Assembly (NCBI GenBank): GCA_964472905.1
Contig: CAYYMI010000038.1
Span: 1-23,971 of the forward strand
DNA: 23,971 nucleotides
Source: Hellea sp964472905
Lineage (GTDB): Bacteria; Pseudomonadota; Alphaproteobacteria; Caulobacterales; Maricaulaceae
Direction: 5' to 3'
The notes beneath the pieces are model-generated. The model was not told where the DNA came from, did no database searches, and was given only the letters and a program-made list of their open reading frames with translations. Positions 15,031 through 23,959 of the stretch are shown piece by piece (the first letter of the stretch is position 1; each line of letters begins with the position of its first letter). Both the position numbers and the translations under genes were made by a program.

Positions 15031-15762
15031 ATGAACATCACGACTAAACCTGTTGAATATAAAGACGGCAAGCAAACCTGCATTGGATATATGGCATGGG
15101 ACGAAACCTTTGCTGACCCTAAGCCTTGTGTTCTTATCAACCATGCCTGGAGCGGTCTTGATAACTTTGCGCAAGGCGCTGCTGTTCAGATGGCAGCTTT
15201 GGGCTATGTCGGCTTTTGCTTAGACAATTACGGCGATGGTGTGCTCCCCGAGACAGTCGAAGAAAAACAGGGATTAATGATGCCTCTAAAGGATGATCGT
15301 AAAGCCCTCCTCAAGCGCCTGAAAGCAGGCATTAAGGCGGCAGGTAATATGCCTGAAGTCGATGAAAAAGCTATGGCGGCTCTCGGGTTTTGCTTTGGCG
15401 GCCTTTGTACTCTCGATATGGCGCGTGCTGGAATAGATCTAAAAGCAGCTATTAGCTTTCATGGACTGCTAGATGCACCAGACCTACCTGCTAAAAAAAT
15501 AAAATCGAAGGTTCTTATCGCCCATGGTTGGGATGACCCTATGGCACCGCCAGAGCATGTCGTGGCCATTGGCAAGGAAATGGTCAAGGCAAAATGCGAT
15601 TGGCAGTTACACGCCTATGGACAAACAACTCACGCCTTTATGGTCCCGGGCGTAGATAGCGGAGATGGGACGCTTAGGCATAACCCAGATAGTGAAAGAC
15701 GAGCCTGGAATGCCTCTTTAGACCTGCTTGCCGAAGTCTTCGACCAACACGGGGTTAGCTAA
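15031..15762 (+). CDS. Dienelactone hydrolase family protein
   Basis: A 243-residue alpha/beta hydrolase of the dienelactone hydrolase family. The nucleophile elbow is GFCFGG, with Cys121 rather than Ser, as in classical DLH. The acid is in AHGWDDP (Asp168 or 169) and the base is His201 in TTHAFMVPG. DLH cleaves dienelactone in chlorocatechol breakdown, but many chromosomal homologues such as this have unknown ester or lactone substrates. The ATG at 15031 is chosen because a GGGA lies 9 bases upstream; ATG 15016 would add MGQFS. RNase D begins 8 bases after the stop, so the four genes 15031-18337 probably share a transcript. Confidence 0.9.
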   Translation: MNITTKPVEYKDGKQTCIGYMAWDETFADPKPCVLINHAWSGLDNFAQGAAVQMAALGYVGFCLDNYGDGVLPETVEEKQGLMMPLKDDRKALLKRLKAGIKAAGNMPEVDEKAMAALGFCFGGLCTLDMARAGIDLKAAISFHGLLDAPDLPAKKIKSKVLIAHGWDDPMAPPEHVVAIGKEMVKAKCDWQLHAYGQTTHAFMVPGVDSGDGTLRHNPDSERRAWNASLDLLAEVFDQHGVS

Positions 15763-15770
15763 CAACCCTT

Positions 15771-16925
15771 ATGAACGTTATTAAAACTCAGGCTGCACTT
15801 GATGCTTTTTGTCAAAAGGCATCTAAGAGGCCCTTTATCTGTGTTGACACGGAATTCATGCGCGAGAGTACATTTTACTCTATTCTTTGCCTCATACAGG
15901 CGGCAACAGATGAAGATGAAGCCATAATAGACCCCCTTGCAAAGGATATAGACCTTAAACCATTTAATGCCCTTTTGCTGAATAATGACGTCGTCAAAGT
16001 CCTGCATGCTGCACGCCAAGATATGGAAATATTTTATAAATTATGCAGCAAAGTTCCTGAAAACATCTTTGATACGCAAATCGCCGCTATGGCACTGGGA
16101 TATGGAGATAGCGTTGGTTACGGAGCTTTAGTCAAAGGCCGCTTAGATATAAACCTTGATAAAGGTGCACGGTTCACCGATTGGTCAAGACGGCCATTGA
16201 CAGACAAACAATTATCCTACGCACTGGCTGACGTCACACATTTACGCGACCTATATCCGGGTCTCACTCAAGAGTTGAATGTCAAAGGTCGAATGGAGTG
16301 GGTGATTGAAGAAATGAAACCACAAACGGCTGAAAAACTTTATACGTTTGAACCGGAAATGGCTTGGGAACGTTTGAAAATTCGTAACCCTCGCAAACCT
16401 TACCTCGCAGCTCTAAAAGCTGCTGCCGCATGGCGAGAGCGCGAAGCCATTACAAAAAATATACCTCGCAGACGGGTTTTAAAAGATGATGCTCTATATG
16501 ACCTTGCCCAACAAAAGCCGAAAGATTTAGCGGCATTGTCTCGCCTACGCGGAATACCCAAAGGCTTTGAAAAATCTAGAAGTGCTAAAGCTTTAGTAGA
16601 TTCTATTAATGCGGCGCTCGATAACGCTGATGATTATGCCCCGCATATCCCAAAGGCAAAACACATGCCGGCCAATCTAGGTCCAACAATAGAAATGCTG
16701 AGAACGCTATTACGGCTACGAACCGAATATGAGGACATCGCGCCCCGTATGGTAGCCAATAATGCAGATATTGAACAACTTGCAGCTTTTGGCCCCAAGG
16801 CAGAGGTTGCAGCTTTAAAAGGATGGCGACGTACAATCTTTGGAGAAGACGCTCTTAAAATGCTGGACGGGAAAATTACACTCCGCCTTAAAGGCCGTGA
16901 AGTCGTTGCTGAAAACGTTTCGTGA
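15771..16925 (+). CDS. rnd: Ribonuclease D
   Basis: A 384-residue 3'-5' exoribonuclease of the DEDD family involved in tRNA 3' maturation. Exo I is CVDTEF (D26, E28), Exo II has D84 in HAARQDMEI, and Exo III is YALADVTHL (Y150, D154), the DEDDy arrangement. An HRDC domain follows (about residues 200-285, with YLAALKAAAAWREREA). Length is normal for the family. It begins 8 bases after the DLH gene, and its TGA overlaps the GTG start of rluA by 4 bases. In related genomes I recall rnd near ppk, ppx and hdaA; hdaA is 1.4 kb away here but ppk and ppx are not in between. Confidence 0.96.
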   Translation: MNVIKTQAALDAFCQKASKRPFICVDTEFMRESTFYSILCLIQAATDEDEAIIDPLAKDIDLKPFNALLLNNDVVKVLHAARQDMEIFYKLCSKVPENIFDTQIAAMALGYGDSVGYGALVKGRLDINLDKGARFTDWSRRPLTDKQLSYALADVTHLRDLYPGLTQELNVKGRMEWVIEEMKPQTAEKLYTFEPEMAWERLKIRNPRKPYLAALKAAAAWREREAITKNIPRRRVLKDDALYDLAQQKPKDLAALSRLRGIPKGFEKSRSAKALVDSINAALDNADDYAPHIPKAKHMPANLGPTIEMLRTLLRLRTEYEDIAPRMVANNADIEQLAAFGPKAEVAALKGWRRTIFGEDALKMLDGKITLRLKGREVVAENVS

Positions 16926-17572
16926 ACCGGGATTTTATTTACGACCCACCCCAAACACCCCTTAATTATCTCCATGTAGATGATGATTTAATTATTGTTG
17001 AAAAACCGTCGGGCCTTCTAAGCGTACCTGGAAAAACAGAACCTGATTGCCTAGAAGCAAGAATTCGCTCTGATCATCCTCATGCTCTAACAATCCATCG
17101 CCTCGATATGGCCACATCTGGCGTGATGGTATTTGCTCAAAATCCAAATGCTCAACGTCATATTGGTCTGCAATTTGAGAAACGCATGATCCAGAAAACT
17201 TATCTCGCGCGTGTATTTGGCAACATAAAAAATGACGAGGGTGAAATAAACTTCCCCCTCATAACGGATTGGCCTAATCGTCCCAGACAAAAAGTGTGTT
17301 ATGAACATGGCAAACCCTCTCAAACGAATTGGCAGGTCTCAGAACGTTCGAAATCGCAAACTAAAGTTATTTTAACGCCTAAAACTGGCCGCTCACACCA
17401 GCTTCGCGTACACATGCTTGAAATAGGGCACCCTATTCTAGGTGATCGTCTATACGCTCATGATATCGCTTTTAGACAAGCCGAGCGTTTACAGCTCCAT
17501 GCTCATAAACTTAAACTTCGCAAACCAACAGGCGGAGAGTGGATAGAGTTTGAAAGTCAATGTCAGTTCTGA
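16922..17572 (+). CDS. rluA: RluA-family pseudouridine synthase
   Basis: A 216-residue enzyme close in length to E. coli RluA (219), which makes pseudouridine at 23S rRNA 746 and tRNA 32. The PSGLLSVPGK motif is at about residues 29-38, the catalytic Asp62 is in HRLDMATSGV, and WPNRPRQKVCYEHGKPSQT, TGRSHQLRVHM and HPILGDRLYA are RluA-like. The start is GTG within the rnd stop (GTGA), which implies translational coupling; no ATG upstream is in frame. RluA specificity is inferred from sequence resemblance, and a related subgroup cannot be excluded. Confidence 0.92.
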   Translation: MNRDFIYDPPQTPLNYLHVDDDLIIVEKPSGLLSVPGKTEPDCLEARIRSDHPHALTIHRLDMATSGVMVFAQNPNAQRHIGLQFEKRMIQKTYLARVFGNIKNDEGEINFPLITDWPNRPRQKVCYEHGKPSQTNWQVSERSKSQTKVILTPKTGRSHQLRVHMLEIGHPILGDRLYAHDIAFRQAERLQLHAHKLKLRKPTGGEWIEFESQCQF

Positions 17573-17584
17573 AATTATAAGCTT

Positions 17585-18337
17585 ATGACGCATAAAAAGC
17601 TGCTACCCTCAATGCCAGATAACTTGCAAGCCATCATTATTGGCGCGAGCGGAGGTATCGGTAGAGCCTTTATTGAAGAGCTTTCATCGTCCTCCCAGAT
17701 TAATGAAATTCATGCCTTATCTAGAAAGACACACACTTACTTATCGCCAAAAGTAATACCACATGTGTTTGATTTTAGTGACGAAGAAAATATTAGTCGT
17801 CTAGCCTCGACACTAGAAAGGACGGGCAAGTTTGATCTTATTATAATCGCCTCAGGTTTCTTACATAACCAAGATATTAAACCTGAAAAAACCATGCGAA
17901 GTATGAGCCTAGGTAACTTTCAAGCCAATTTCGCAATCAACACATTTGGCCCAGCTTTGACAGCCAAACATTTTTTACCGCTTATGCGCAAAAATCAAAA
18001 GACTGTATTTGCGACCTTGTCTGCACGGGTTGGGTCTATATCAGATAATCGTTTAGGCGGTTGGTATGCTTACCGTGCCTCAAAAGCGGCCTTAAATATG
18101 ATTATGAAATCACTTGCGATTGAAAACATTCGGCGAAACAAAGACTGCATTATTATTGGTTTACACCCCGGAACTGTCGATACAGACCTATCAAAACCGT
18201 TTCAGAATAATGTCCCAAAAGAAAAACTCTTCTCCGCAAAAAATAGCGCTCAAAAACTAATATCCGTGATCAATCAAGTCACATCTGATGATAGCGGTTA
18301 TCTCTTCGATTGGGCGGGACTTAAAATACCCTTTTAA
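17585..18337 (+). CDS. SDR family oxidoreductase, C-factor-like
   Basis: A 250-residue short-chain dehydrogenase. The cofactor loop is GASGGIG (20-26), the catalytic pair is in YRASK (Y163, K167), and SARVGSISDNRLGGWYAY precedes it, wording typical of the CsgA/C-factor-like SDR group. It therefore looks catalytically complete, unlike the SDR at 192-926. HPGTVDTDLSKPF near the C-terminus is also typical. It starts 12 bases after rluA and ends in a 4-base overlap with the stop of the convergent hdaA. The substrate is unknown. RluA and this SDR occupy the stretch between rnd and hdaA. Confidence 0.9.
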   Translation: MTHKKLLPSMPDNLQAIIIGASGGIGRAFIEELSSSSQINEIHALSRKTHTYLSPKVIPHVFDFSDEENISRLASTLERTGKFDLIIIASGFLHNQDIKPEKTMRSMSLGNFQANFAINTFGPALTAKHFLPLMRKNQKTVFATLSARVGSISDNRLGGWYAYRASKAALNMIMKSLAIENIRRNKDCIIIGLHPGTVDTDLSKPFQNNVPKEKLFSAKNSAQKLISVINQVTSDDSGYLFDWAGLKIPF

Positions 18338-18930
18338 CTTAAATGCCGAGCGGCAAAAGCTTTAGTTAAATCCTTTTTTTGACTTTGAGCCGCAATATCA
18401 AGACTACGAACAATTTCCTCTAAGGCCAGAACGGAACGGTCACAATGCTTCAAGAGATAGCTCACAAGGTCTGATGTGACAGCCCTGCCTCTATCTTCGA
18501 AAAGTTTACGCACAATGGGTTCTAAAATTTTATCATCGTGATCGTCTAAACTTGCAATCGGCGTATTTAAGAGACGTGATTTAAGGTCAGGTAATTCAAT
18601 ATTCCAATCCTTCGGGAGTTTGCTATCCGCGAGCAATAATCCACTATTCTCACCGTTGAGAGCTAAGTTAAGCCTAGCAAACAGTTCAGGCTCATCCATG
18701 GCTGAGGCATCATCAATAAAGCTTTCACCCGTTTTAGCCACCCAAGCCTGCCCGATATGAGTTTTACCGCTTCCTTGAGGGCCTACCAACAAAAGTATAG
18801 GAGCTGGCCAGTTAGGCCATGCTTTCACCGTCTTAACCGCATCCGCATTACAGTCACTAACAATTAGGCTTTCAAAGCTATATTTAGGAGATGGCGTAAG
18901 ATCGAGAGGTATTTGAGGTAATTTATTCAC
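18334..18930 (-). CDS. hdaA: DnaA-related replication regulator HdaA
   Basis: A 198-residue AAA+ protein of the DnaA/Hda type. The N-terminus QIPLDLTPSPKYSFESLIV corresponds to the clamp-binding peptide followed by the DnaA-like entry. Walker A is GPQGSGKTH (50-58). Walker B is degenerate (SGLLLADSKLP), as often in this family. The sensor/lid region follows, ending in RSVLALEEIVRSLDIAA. HdaA works with the DnaN clamp to stimulate DnaA-ATP hydrolysis and prevent over-initiation; this role is from Caulobacter and E. coli. The start is GTG at 18930, 5 bases after the DUF2066 stop, with AGGG upstream. The C-terminal DnaA DNA-binding domain is absent, as expected. Confidence 0.9.
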   Translation of the reverse strand: MNKLPQIPLDLTPSPKYSFESLIVSDCNADAVKTVKAWPNWPAPILLLVGPQGSGKTHIGQAWVAKTGESFIDDASAMDEPELFARLNLALNGENSGLLLADSKLPKDWNIELPDLKSRLLNTPIASLDDHDDKILEPIVRKLFEDRGRAVTSDLVSYLLKHCDRSVLALEEIVRSLDIAAQSQKKDLTKAFAARHLS

Positions 18931-18935
18931 CTGCC

Positions 18936-19982
18936 CTAGAAACGACCTGTACGGGCTAATACGACACCCAGGCTCGGATCATTACGAACATCGACACCTT
19001 TGAACGCTAGCTCATTTCTAAGACGCCCAATGTCGCCTCCATAGGTAATCGTCATAAGCGCGCCATCCTTTGACAAGGCATCTAACCGCGCATCTTGAAT
19101 TTGAGCAGAACCATTAATAGAGTCTTTTAAGCGTAGCCATTCACTATGACTATCATACAAAACAGATACGGCCATTGAGACAGCATTTTCAGCTGTACTG
19201 ACTGAAGCTTGTTTCCAATCAGATTCTAATGTTCCCACTATTTGATTTGCAAGGTCTTGATAATCAACGCCAAGAACGCGGCCTAAATTACGGCGCTGAC
19301 CTGTATCGAGCGCTATATCTATGACTTCTGCTCCGATAGAGCCTGTTAGGCTTGAGGACTTTACGACTAGGAGCTGATCAACGCCAAATCTACTGCCAAG
19401 ACGCTTGAGCGCATTTTCATCCAGCGTGCTTGCTTGAAAGCTGTTAATTATATTATCATCGCCTCGTCCTAAAGGAATGGCGCTAATAGGCGTGAGAGCA
19501 TGCGCATAACGTCCATCCTGCCAAACCTCCGCCCACGGGTTAATCTCCCATAATGATTGACTATCTAAAACAGGCACAACCAACCGTTTACGCGATTGGG
19601 TCGACACCATATTCAATCCATTGGACTTTAGATATTTCTGAACTTCACTCGGATTGAAAGCAACTGTGATGACGCCCAAGTAACGATTATTCGATCTTTT
19701 TTCATTGGCAATTTCCAAGGCCCGTATCATTTTAGCTGCGACATCAACCTCAATAGGTGGCAACGCTTTAGCGCTGAGCTCATTATCCAATGTCAGGCGC
19801 TCTATGATAGCTTGCGCAGCTCGCGATTGACCATCTTGTATAGCAAGCGTCTGCGCCTCAATCGGTGTTTGACCCGTCGCATCGACAGGTATTCCGATAA
19901 CCGTAAAAGGGTCAGCCGCAAGCGCAAGCCCTGCAATCAAAGAGAAAACGAATCCAATGAAAGTCGTAAATATATGTTTCAT
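18936..19982 (-). CDS. DUF2066 domain protein, exported
   Basis: A 348-residue protein with a clear signal peptide (MKHIFTTFIGFVFSLIAG, cleavage after ALAADP) and then the DUF2066 region starting FTVIGIPVDATGQTPIEA, including the QDGQSRAAQAIIERLT stretch. The family is found in Gram-negative bacteria and has no known function; a periplasmic or envelope location is predicted. The ATG at 19982 is chosen because it begins the signal peptide; longer starts at 20060 (ATG) or 20066 (TTG) would bury the signal peptide 26-28 residues in. It is directly upstream of hdaA (5-base gap) and divergent from purM. Confidence 0.85.
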   Translation of the reverse strand: MKHIFTTFIGFVFSLIAGLALAADPFTVIGIPVDATGQTPIEAQTLAIQDGQSRAAQAIIERLTLDNELSAKALPPIEVDVAAKMIRALEIANEKRSNNRYLGVITVAFNPSEVQKYLKSNGLNMVSTQSRKRLVVPVLDSQSLWEINPWAEVWQDGRYAHALTPISAIPLGRGDDNIINSFQASTLDENALKRLGSRFGVDQLLVVKSSSLTGSIGAEVIDIALDTGQRRNLGRVLGVDYQDLANQIVGTLESDWKQASVSTAENAVSMAVSVLYDSHSEWLRLKDSINGSAQIQDARLDALSKDGALMTITYGGDIGRLRNELAFKGVDVRNDPSLGVVLARTGRF

Positions 19983-20106
19983 AATGCCGCGATAGCCCGC
20001 TTTCCATAATTTGCAAAGGGGTATAAACTCCTCAAATACAGTTATTAAGCTTGAAACCATGGCCAATATAAGGTTCTAAGCGCATCAAAGAAAGAAAGAT
20101 TCTCTC

Positions 20107-21126
20107 ATGAGCAAAAACGGCCTTACCTATGCTGATGCCGGCGTCAATATTGATGAAGGCGACCGCTTGGTCGACCTCATCAAGCCATTAGCAAAAGCGA
20201 CGAGGCGTTTAGGCGCTGATGGGTCAATTGGCGGATTTGGAGGTGCTTTTGACCTTAAAGCCGCCGGATTTAAAGACCCTGTACTGATTTCAGGCACTGA
20301 CGGTGTCGGAACAAAGCTGCGCATCGCGATTGATACAGGTATTTTAAATACAGTCGGCATCGATTTGGTCGCCATGTGTGTCAATGATGTCCTTGCTAAT
20401 GGCGCGGAGCCCCTCTTCTTCTTGGATTATTTCGCGACGGGCCAATTGGAAGTGGACAAAGCTGTCGCCGTTGTCGAAGGAATTGCTGAAGGCTGTAAAC
20501 AAGCAGGCGCTGCCTTAATTGGCGGAGAAACAGCAGAAATGCCAGGCATGTACGAAGAAGGTGACTTTGATCTTGCTGGTTTCGTGGTTGGCGCAGCTGA
20601 ACGTGACGCTATGCTTCCACGACATGATCTCATGGAAGATGGAGATACCCTCATCGGGATTGCCTCTAGCGGCCCACATTCAAATGGCTATTCACTTATT
20701 CGCAAAATTGTGGAAGTTTCCGGCCTATCATGGTCAGACCCCTCACCTTTTTCAGATAGGCAAACCCTTGGCGAGGCTTTGATTACCCCAACAAAAATTT
20801 ATATCGATTCAATTCTCCCTCTTATTAAAGATGAATTGGTCTCTGGCTTAGCCCATATTACGGGCGGCGGGTTAACGGAGAACACACCGCGTATGCTCCC
20901 TAAGAGTTTAAAAGCAGATATCGATATGAAAGCTTGGCAACGCCCTGAGGTCTTTAAATGGTTGCAGAAGACGGGCGGCGTCGCTGAGCTTGAAATGCAG
21001 CGGGCCTTTAATTGCGGCATCGGTATGGTTCTGGCCGTTAAACCTCATGACATGATGAACGTGATTGAACGACTTGAAGCCTCTGGCGAACAAGCCTGGG
21101 TCATCGGTCAACTCGCTCATGCGTAA
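20107..21126 (+). CDS. purM: Phosphoribosylformylglycinamidine cyclo-ligase (AIR synthase)
   Basis: A 339-residue enzyme of de novo purine synthesis that closes the imidazole ring of FGAM using ATP. Hallmarks are the start LTYADAGVNIDEGDRLVD, the GGFGGAFDL segment, SGTDGVGTKLRIA, GGETAEMPGMY and ITGGGLTENTPRML. The length matches the family. No compact promoter is obvious in the divergent 124-base gap 19983-20106. purN overlaps its last 8 bases. Confidence 0.98.
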   Translation: MSKNGLTYADAGVNIDEGDRLVDLIKPLAKATRRLGADGSIGGFGGAFDLKAAGFKDPVLISGTDGVGTKLRIAIDTGILNTVGIDLVAMCVNDVLANGAEPLFFLDYFATGQLEVDKAVAVVEGIAEGCKQAGAALIGGETAEMPGMYEEGDFDLAGFVVGAAERDAMLPRHDLMEDGDTLIGIASSGPHSNGYSLIRKIVEVSGLSWSDPSPFSDRQTLGEALITPTKIYIDSILPLIKDELVSGLAHITGGGLTENTPRMLPKSLKADIDMKAWQRPEVFKWLQKTGGVAELEMQRAFNCGIGMVLAVKPHDMMNVIERLEASGEQAWVIGQLAHA

Positions 21127-21694
21127 AGTTAAAACAGCTGTTCTAATATCTGGGCGCGGCTCAAATATGGTTTCGCTAGTTAAGGCTTCACAACAAAAAA
21201 AATATCCAGCTAATATAAGCCTTGTTATCTCAAACATCCCAGACGCCCCTGGCCTCGATAAGGCGAGAGATTTGGGCATTATGACAATGACTGTTAATCA
21301 TAAGGATTTTCCTAATCGTGAAAATTTTGAAGCTGCTCTTAATGCCGTCCTAAAACAAGCCGATATTGAACTCATATGCTGCGCAGGTTTCATGCGCGTT
21401 TTAACTCCTTGGTTTGTAAAACGATGGGATCGGCGTGTATTAAATATACATCCCTCTCTTTTGCCTAAATATAAAGGTCTGAACACACATCAACGTGCAT
21501 TGGATGCAGGCGACACAAAACATGGCTGTACAGTCCATTATGTGACTGCCGAGCTCGATGGAGGAGAAACCATCATGCAACACTCTATAGAGATTGAGGC
21601 TGACGACACAGTCGTCTCCCTCGCGGCGAAATTACTGCCATATGAATTGTCCTTGTATCCAAAGGCATTAGCCAAAGTCGTGGCGGATTTATGA
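21119..21694 (+). CDS. purN: Phosphoribosylglycinamide formyltransferase
   Basis: A 191-residue enzyme transferring a formyl group from 10-formyl-THF to GAR in purine synthesis. The SGRGSNM phosphate loop is at 11-17, catalytic N109 and H111 are in LNIHPSLLP, and D147 is in AELDGGE. The ATG at 21119 starts MRKVKTAVLISGRGSN, the family's normal N-terminus; an earlier start at 21065 would overlap purM by 62 bases. The 8-base overlap with purM suggests coupling. Confidence 0.97.
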   Translation: MRKVKTAVLISGRGSNMVSLVKASQQKKYPANISLVISNIPDAPGLDKARDLGIMTMTVNHKDFPNRENFEAALNAVLKQADIELICCAGFMRVLTPWFVKRWDRRVLNIHPSLLPKYKGLNTHQRALDAGDTKHGCTVHYVTAELDGGETIMQHSIEIEADDTVVSLAAKLLPYELSLYPKALAKVVADL

Positions 21695-21837
21695 TAGTTA
21701 TAATTTCTTAACCACGATAACACTTTTCTGTTTTTCATAGATTGTTAAGCCTATTCTCTAACTCAAATTAAGCACCTCTCTATTATGCCTGCCTCCAATC
21801 GAATTAGTTTCGCTACGTGGGAAAACGGGATAACATA

Positions 21838-23397
21838 ATGGCCTTATTTAATAAAATAAACCATGCGCTTACAAGATATGCGGATGATCAACGCGGCGCG
21901 TTCTCCATGATGTGGGCAATAGGTGGCGCTGTATTAATAGGATTAATGGGGGCTGCCGTAGATTTTGCAATCTATTACAATACAGAAGGACGCGCGCAAA
22001 GTGTCGCCGATACAGTCGCCCTTGCAGCTGCAATATATGTCAGAGATAACGGCGAAATACCCTCTAACCGAGACAAAGGGTTCATAGGAGATTACACATC
22101 AGGAGAACTAGGGTATGAGTTTAGGGACTGGGTTATTGATGGTAGCGACGGCGTTTCTATCTCAGTTGTTTACGATACTGAAAACAAACAAGTTACCGTA
22201 AATACCGAAGGCAGTACACGTCCCTTCTTTATGCAATTTTTTGACATCACCCATCTTGATTTTGAAGCCCAGTCAGTTGCTAAGTTTCTTGAAACAGAAC
22301 CTTTAGATCCCGCTAGTATTGTCTTAGTGATGGACAATTCTGGGTCGATGCATTTTGATGACCAGCCATTGGAAAATGGGATCGCTCCAACACAGGCTGA
22401 AATTAGGATGGATGGATTAAAATCATCTGCCAATGCGTTTATGACTCAATTAGATGAGATGATTGGCCCTCAAATTGAGTCCCCAGACGTACCGCGCGTA
22501 CTAAGAACAGGTATGATAACCTTTGACACTGCTCCAAGAACGGACGCTCCAATGAACTGGGGCGTGGTGAGTGAAGGAATCATAAATAATATGCAGCCCC
22601 GAGGGGGAACTGACTCATCTCTTCCGCTCGATAGAGCCGCAGATTGGTTAACTGGAACTGGAAGTACTCATGAACCTCAAGTGCATGAAGACGAAAACCC
22701 AGGTTCGGATCCTTTGAAATATTTAATCTTGATGACAGATGGTAGGAATACTGTGGGTGATGAAGTCTGGGTACAGCGCGATGATACCCAAAACTGGCGG
22801 GCTTTTCTTCAAAATGATGACTTCACCGTTGTGGGTCAATTTGTACCGAATGGACAATGCCGTATCCGCAGTAACTACCCGCTAGATTGGTATAGATATG
22901 TAAGATCAAATGGTACAACCTTCTATGGCCGTACAACACAACGTGTCGAATGCAAGGAATTTGAGTTCCAATACCGTCAACAGACCGATGAGCCCACGGA
23001 AGTAGGTGATTGGGAAGAAGGCGAATTTGATATTGAGTCAAACATTGCCGCGCGTAGAGAATGTGATGAACTGCATGCAGCAGGTGTAGAAATTTTTGCC
23101 ATAGGCTTTGCATTAGAACCTGGTCAATATGAAACTAACGCTTGGGCCAATCAATCTGAATGTACCTACACGCCATTCCGCCCCACAAACGACTTAATTC
23201 GCCCAGGATGCGCACCTGTAGCGGCTTATGATCGTGAAGAAGCTATAAAAAATGCAAATATTGCTGAAGGATTACTACAATATTGTGCAAATAAAGATGA
23301 AAACTTTATTACAGCCGATGACACTTCAGCTTTGGAAGAAGCCTTCGAGAAAATCGGAAATACAATCGTAAAAGAAATTATCCGGATCGATTCTTAA
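21838..23397 (+). CDS. TadE/G-like protein with von Willebrand A domain
   Basis: A 519-residue predicted membrane-anchored protein. One N-terminal transmembrane segment (about 23-46, after DDQRG) leads a TadE/G-like pilin-assembly region ending in RAQSVADTVALAAA. The vWA domain begins near 160 with the MIDAS motif D166-x-S168-x-S170 (VMDNSGSM), T258 in RGGTDSS and D301 in LMTDGRN. Beyond it is an insert with six Cys (341, 372, 409, 442, 458, 483), consistent with disulfides outside the cytoplasm. Tad/Flp pilus minor-pilin or surface adhesion function is inferred; no other tad gene is in the window. The ATG at 21838 has GGGA 8-9 bases upstream; a GTG at 21817 lacks a site. The 143-base gap before it shows no clear terminator. 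Confidence 0.85.
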   Translation: MALFNKINHALTRYADDQRGAFSMMWAIGGAVLIGLMGAAVDFAIYYNTEGRAQSVADTVALAAAIYVRDNGEIPSNRDKGFIGDYTSGELGYEFRDWVIDGSDGVSISVVYDTENKQVTVNTEGSTRPFFMQFFDITHLDFEAQSVAKFLETEPLDPASIVLVMDNSGSMHFDDQPLENGIAPTQAEIRMDGLKSSANAFMTQLDEMIGPQIESPDVPRVLRTGMITFDTAPRTDAPMNWGVVSEGIINNMQPRGGTDSSLPLDRAADWLTGTGSTHEPQVHEDENPGSDPLKYLILMTDGRNTVGDEVWVQRDDTQNWRAFLQNDDFTVVGQFVPNGQCRIRSNYPLDWYRYVRSNGTTFYGRTTQRVECKEFEFQYRQQTDEPTEVGDWEEGEFDIESNIAARRECDELHAAGVEIFAIGFALEPGQYETNAWANQSECTYTPFRPTNDLIRPGCAPVAAYDREEAIKNANIAEGLLQYCANKDENFITADDTSALEEAFEKIGNTIVKEIIRIDS

Positions 23398-23418
23398 ATC
23401 TATATCCACTCAAAATAA

Positions 23419-23449
23419 AAAAAGGCCGGGTCGTTTGCCCGGCCTTTTT
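23419..23449. terminator. Strong bidirectional intrinsic terminator
   Basis: A 12-base-pair stem pairs AAAAAGGCCGGG (23419-23430) with CCCGGCCTTTTT (23438-23449) around a seven-base loop, TCGTTTG. The GC core with flanking A and T runs makes it function in both directions, ending the vWA gene (stop at 23397) on the plus strand and ndk (stop at 23468) on the minus strand. Confidence 0.92.
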
Positions 23450-23467
23450 AATTTGTCGAATGACTGA

Positions 23468-23890
23468 CTAGCCAACAATCTCATCATCGGAAAAGAAGAA
23501 CGGAATTTCCTCCGCTGCTGTTTCCGGTGCATCAGAGCCGTGAACTGTGTTGGCATCAATACTTTGGGCAAACTCAGCCCGGATTGTGCCTGCATCAGCT
23601 TCCGCTGGGTTTGTCGCGCCCATAACTTCACGATATTTAGCAATCGCGTTTTCACCTTCGAGAACCTGCACAACAACAGGGCCAGACATCATGAATGCTA
23701 CAAGGTCATTATAAAATGGACGTTCTTTGTGAACGGCATAAAACCCGCCGGCTTGCTCTTTCGTCAATTGCAGACGTTTTTGAGCAATAATACGCAAGCC
23801 TGCCTCTTCAATCTTGGCATTGACCTTGCCCGTAATGTTGCGCGCTGTCGCGTCGGGTTTGATAATTGAGAATGTTCGTTGAACAGCCAT
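23468..23890 (-). CDS. ndk: Nucleoside diphosphate kinase
   Basis: A 140-residue enzyme that balances nucleoside triphosphate pools by a phospho-His ping-pong reaction. The start is MAVQRTFSIIKPDAT, the phosphorylated His117 is in NTVHGSDAPE, and ERPFYNDLVAFMMSGPVVV and GATNPAEADAGTIR are conserved family segments. AGGAG (23897-23901 on the complement) stands six bases before the ATG. It is separated from the convergent vWA gene by the bidirectional terminator. Confidence 0.98.
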   Translation of the reverse strand: MAVQRTFSIIKPDATARNITGKVNAKIEEAGLRIIAQKRLQLTKEQAGGFYAVHKERPFYNDLVAFMMSGPVVVQVLEGENAIAKYREVMGATNPAEADAGTIRAEFAQSIDANTVHGSDAPETAAEEIPFFFSDDEIVG

Positions 23891-23930
23891 GGAGTGCTCC
23901 TATCGTGGCATATGAATCTAATTTGCGCAC

Positions 23931-23959
23931 CCGATAACGAGCGATTGACTATATGTAAA
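23931..23959 (-). promoter_or_regulatory. Weak candidate promoter of ndk
   Basis: On the minus strand TTTACA (five of six -35 bases) and TATCGG (three of six -10 bases) are 17 bases apart. The position, about 45-70 bases before the ndk ATG, is sensible, but the -10 match is poor. Confidence 0.25.

Noticed and set aside
20051..20072. TTGAAA and TATAAG upstream of purM as a promoter
   Set aside because: The spacer is only 10 bases, too short for a sigma-70 promoter.
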